Origin: an uncultured Dialister sp.
GTDB taxonomy: Bacteria; Bacillota; Negativicutes; Veillonellales; Dialisteraceae
Assembly: GCF_900541605.1 (NCBI RefSeq)
Contig: NZ_UQKJ01000043.1
Coordinates: forward strand, 1-15,575
Direction: 5' to 3'
DNA length: 15,575 nt
The notes below the pieces were generated by a model, which made no database searches, had not been told where the DNA came from, and saw only the letters and a list, made by a program, of their open reading frames with translations. Shown in pieces: positions 14,446 to 15,575 of the stretch. How positions within the stretch are numbered: the first letter of the stretch is position 1; each line of letters starts with the position of its first letter. Both the position numbers and the translations under genes were made by a program.

Positions 14446-15386
14446 ATGCATTTCATTTGGAAATTGATAAAAAGCCTCTTCCTGCTGGCCCTGATCATTA
14501 TAACAGCTGCCGGGTTCTATGCAGGAAATACGGCCTATAAAGAATTATTTACAGCTCCCTGGGACCGAATTCTGGGCATTGAAAACCATCGTAAAGATCT
14601 CACGGCCATCCATACCATGGAAGACCGTTACGGTTGGCATCGGGTCACAGTGCCTTCCGGAGATGGTACAAACCTCCGAGGAACCTACATTGAAGACAGG
14701 AATAACAGTAAAAAGGCAGTAATCCTGCTTCACGGGCTGTACCAGAATCGATCTATGTGTCTTCCCTACGTAAATATATATCGGAATTTGGGATACAATG
14801 TACTTCTTGTAGACCTCCGGGGCCATGGGGAAAGTGATGGCTCCATGACAGACTGGGGTAACATGACGAGGAAGACTTGAACGCCTGGGTGGATTTCCTT
14901 CATTCCAAAAATCAGAATATGGAAATTGGCCTCCATGGTTTCTCCCTGGGCGCTGCCATGGCACTGATTTACAGCGGAAGTAAAGAGGGCCATGAAATGA
15001 AATTTTATGTAGCCGACAGCTCCTATGGAAATCTTTTGAAACTGGGCCGCGAAAAAATCATGACCTACACCGGTGATGAACGGCTGGTACTTGGAATGGA
15101 TATCCTAAATCCTTTTATGCAGGCCGCCATGTTCGCTCACACAGGAAAACTTTTATCATCAGTGGATCCCATAGATCAGGTAAATCATATGACTTCCCCC
15201 GTACTTTTCCTACACGGAGGAGCGGACCAATTGATTCCGTCTTCTACTGCAGAAGAGCTGCTTTCCGCATCAAGCAGTCAAAATAAACAATTATATATAT
15301 TTCAGGGAGCCGGGCATACGATGGAAATGGCAGCAAATGGAGAAGCCTACAAAAAAACAGTAACCGAATTTGTTAGAAAACTCTGA
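14446..15386 (+). pseudogene. Alpha/beta hydrolase, membrane-anchored, split by a one-base frameshift
   Basis: Restoring one base would give about 313 residues. An N-terminal signal anchor (about 6-26) is followed by the hydrolase fold: VILLHGLYQNRSM (oxyanion loop), DLRGHGESDGS, the nucleophile elbow HGFSLGAA (Ser codon 14943-14945), LFLHGGADQLIP (Asp codon 15225-15227) and GAGHTME (His codon 15315-15317). The first part runs from ATG 14446 (AGGTGA upstream) to a TGA at 14878-14880. The rest continues one frame over, and the reading would be N-M-T-E-E-D-L-N-A-W-V if one base were added near 14867. Frame and stop positions place the lesion between 14862 and 14878. No homopolymer or slippery site is there, so this is a real deletion or a sequencing error. 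All catalytic residues sit after or around the break and are otherwise intact. The family resembles YqkD-type extracytoplasmic hydrolases; the substrate is unknown. Confidence 0.85.
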
Positions 15387-15441
15387 ATAATGAAGGAATT
15401 AAATCGGCATCCATCCTGCGACCTTGCCACTGTCCAACCTC

Positions 15442-15515
15442 ACGCCCCCGATGCGAATCACGCAACCCGATTGGCGAGCGCAGCGCTGCCAACCCGACAC
15501 CCTTATGCCCCATCC
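15442..15515 (+). repeat. Diverged copy of the repeat at 43-117
   Basis: Both copies start ACGCCCCCG and end in CCCCATCC, with GCGAGCGCAGCG-like sequence at the centre (ACGAGCGCAGCGAC at 77-90). Here TTGGC and GCCAA (15471-15492), with inner AGCGC/GCGCT, form the stem. In the left copy the stem is GGTGAACG/CGTTCACC. Confidence 0.75.
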
Positions 15516-15531
15516 GTCCAGACACCCCACC

Positions 15532-15570
15532 ACCGCTGACGCGGTCCCCCTCCCCTCTAAAGAGGGGAGG
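15532..15570. repeat. Tandem GC hairpins at the right edge
   Basis: ACCGC/GCGGT with loop TGAC (15532-15545) is followed by CCTCCCCTCT/AGAGGGGAGG with loop AA (15549-15570) and then TTT. The second could stop transcription of the hydrolase, but the T tract is short and cut by the window end. Confidence 0.5.
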
Positions 15571-15575
15571 TTTAC

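Noticed and set aside
14862..14880. Programmed frameshift in the alpha/beta hydrolase
   Set aside because: No slippery heptamer, homopolymer run or downstream pseudoknot is visible, and this enzyme family is not known to use recoding.

Overview
The window looks like chromosome from an anaerobic Firmicute, most probably a Negativicute of the Veillonella/Dialister/Megasphaera type. That rests on moderate GC, AGGAGG-type ribosome binding sites, a T-box leader, a CCA-encoding tRNA gene and the mix of protein families; no gene here proves the genus. I see no insertion sequence, prophage, CRISPR array or defence island. Most genes are housekeeping or metabolic and stand alone or in very short operons.

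Layout, left to right. (1) 1-163 is a repeat-rich end. (2) 164-3043 (-) is a UvrD-type helicase fused to a PD-(D/E)XK nuclease with a probable 4Fe-4S cysteine set. (3) 3044-3325 holds its promoter and GC-rich hairpin repeats. (4) 3326-4903 and 5136-6869 (-) are two paralogous multi-spanning membrane proteins sharing a PGMNDT-type motif, separated by another repeat copy. (5) 7140-8150 (+) is a uroporphyrinogen-decarboxylase-superfamily protein that resembles the zinc methyltransferases more than HemE. It faces an SLC1/DAACS symporter at 8315-9619 (-), and a 44-base perfect palindrome lies between them as a shared terminator. (6) 9686-9979 (-) is a complete T-box unit ahead of the symporter: consensus promoter, Stem I with a specifier best read as TGC (Cys), T-box bulge, antiterminator and terminator. 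(7) 10154-10229 (+) is tRNA-Val(TAC) with its own promoter and a terminator overlapping its CCA end. (8) 10394-11425 (-) is a class I DAHP synthase. (9) 11615-12732 (-) is a two-gene operon, pyridoxal kinase-like followed by a small cysteine-rich TIGR04076-like protein, overlapping as TGATG. (10) 12956-13780 (+) is an OGG/AlkA-type HhH-GPD DNA glycosylase, convergent with a coiled-coil protein of unknown function at 13796-14212 (-). (11) 14446-15386 (+) is an alpha/beta hydrolase broken by a one-base deletion. (12) 15387-15575 is again repeat-rich.

The two best points for follow-up are these. First, the T-box points to tRNA-Cys control of a DAACS transporter whose substrate-site arginine is replaced by glutamate, which suggests a cystine/cysteine-type carrier. 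Second, there is a dispersed family of short intergenic hairpins: five copies with a 7-base-pair stem design and an invariant 12-base loop, with a compensatory base change between copies, plus a second repeat type at both ends of the window whose loop is conserved while the stem sequence changes. I found no convincing new multi-gene system.
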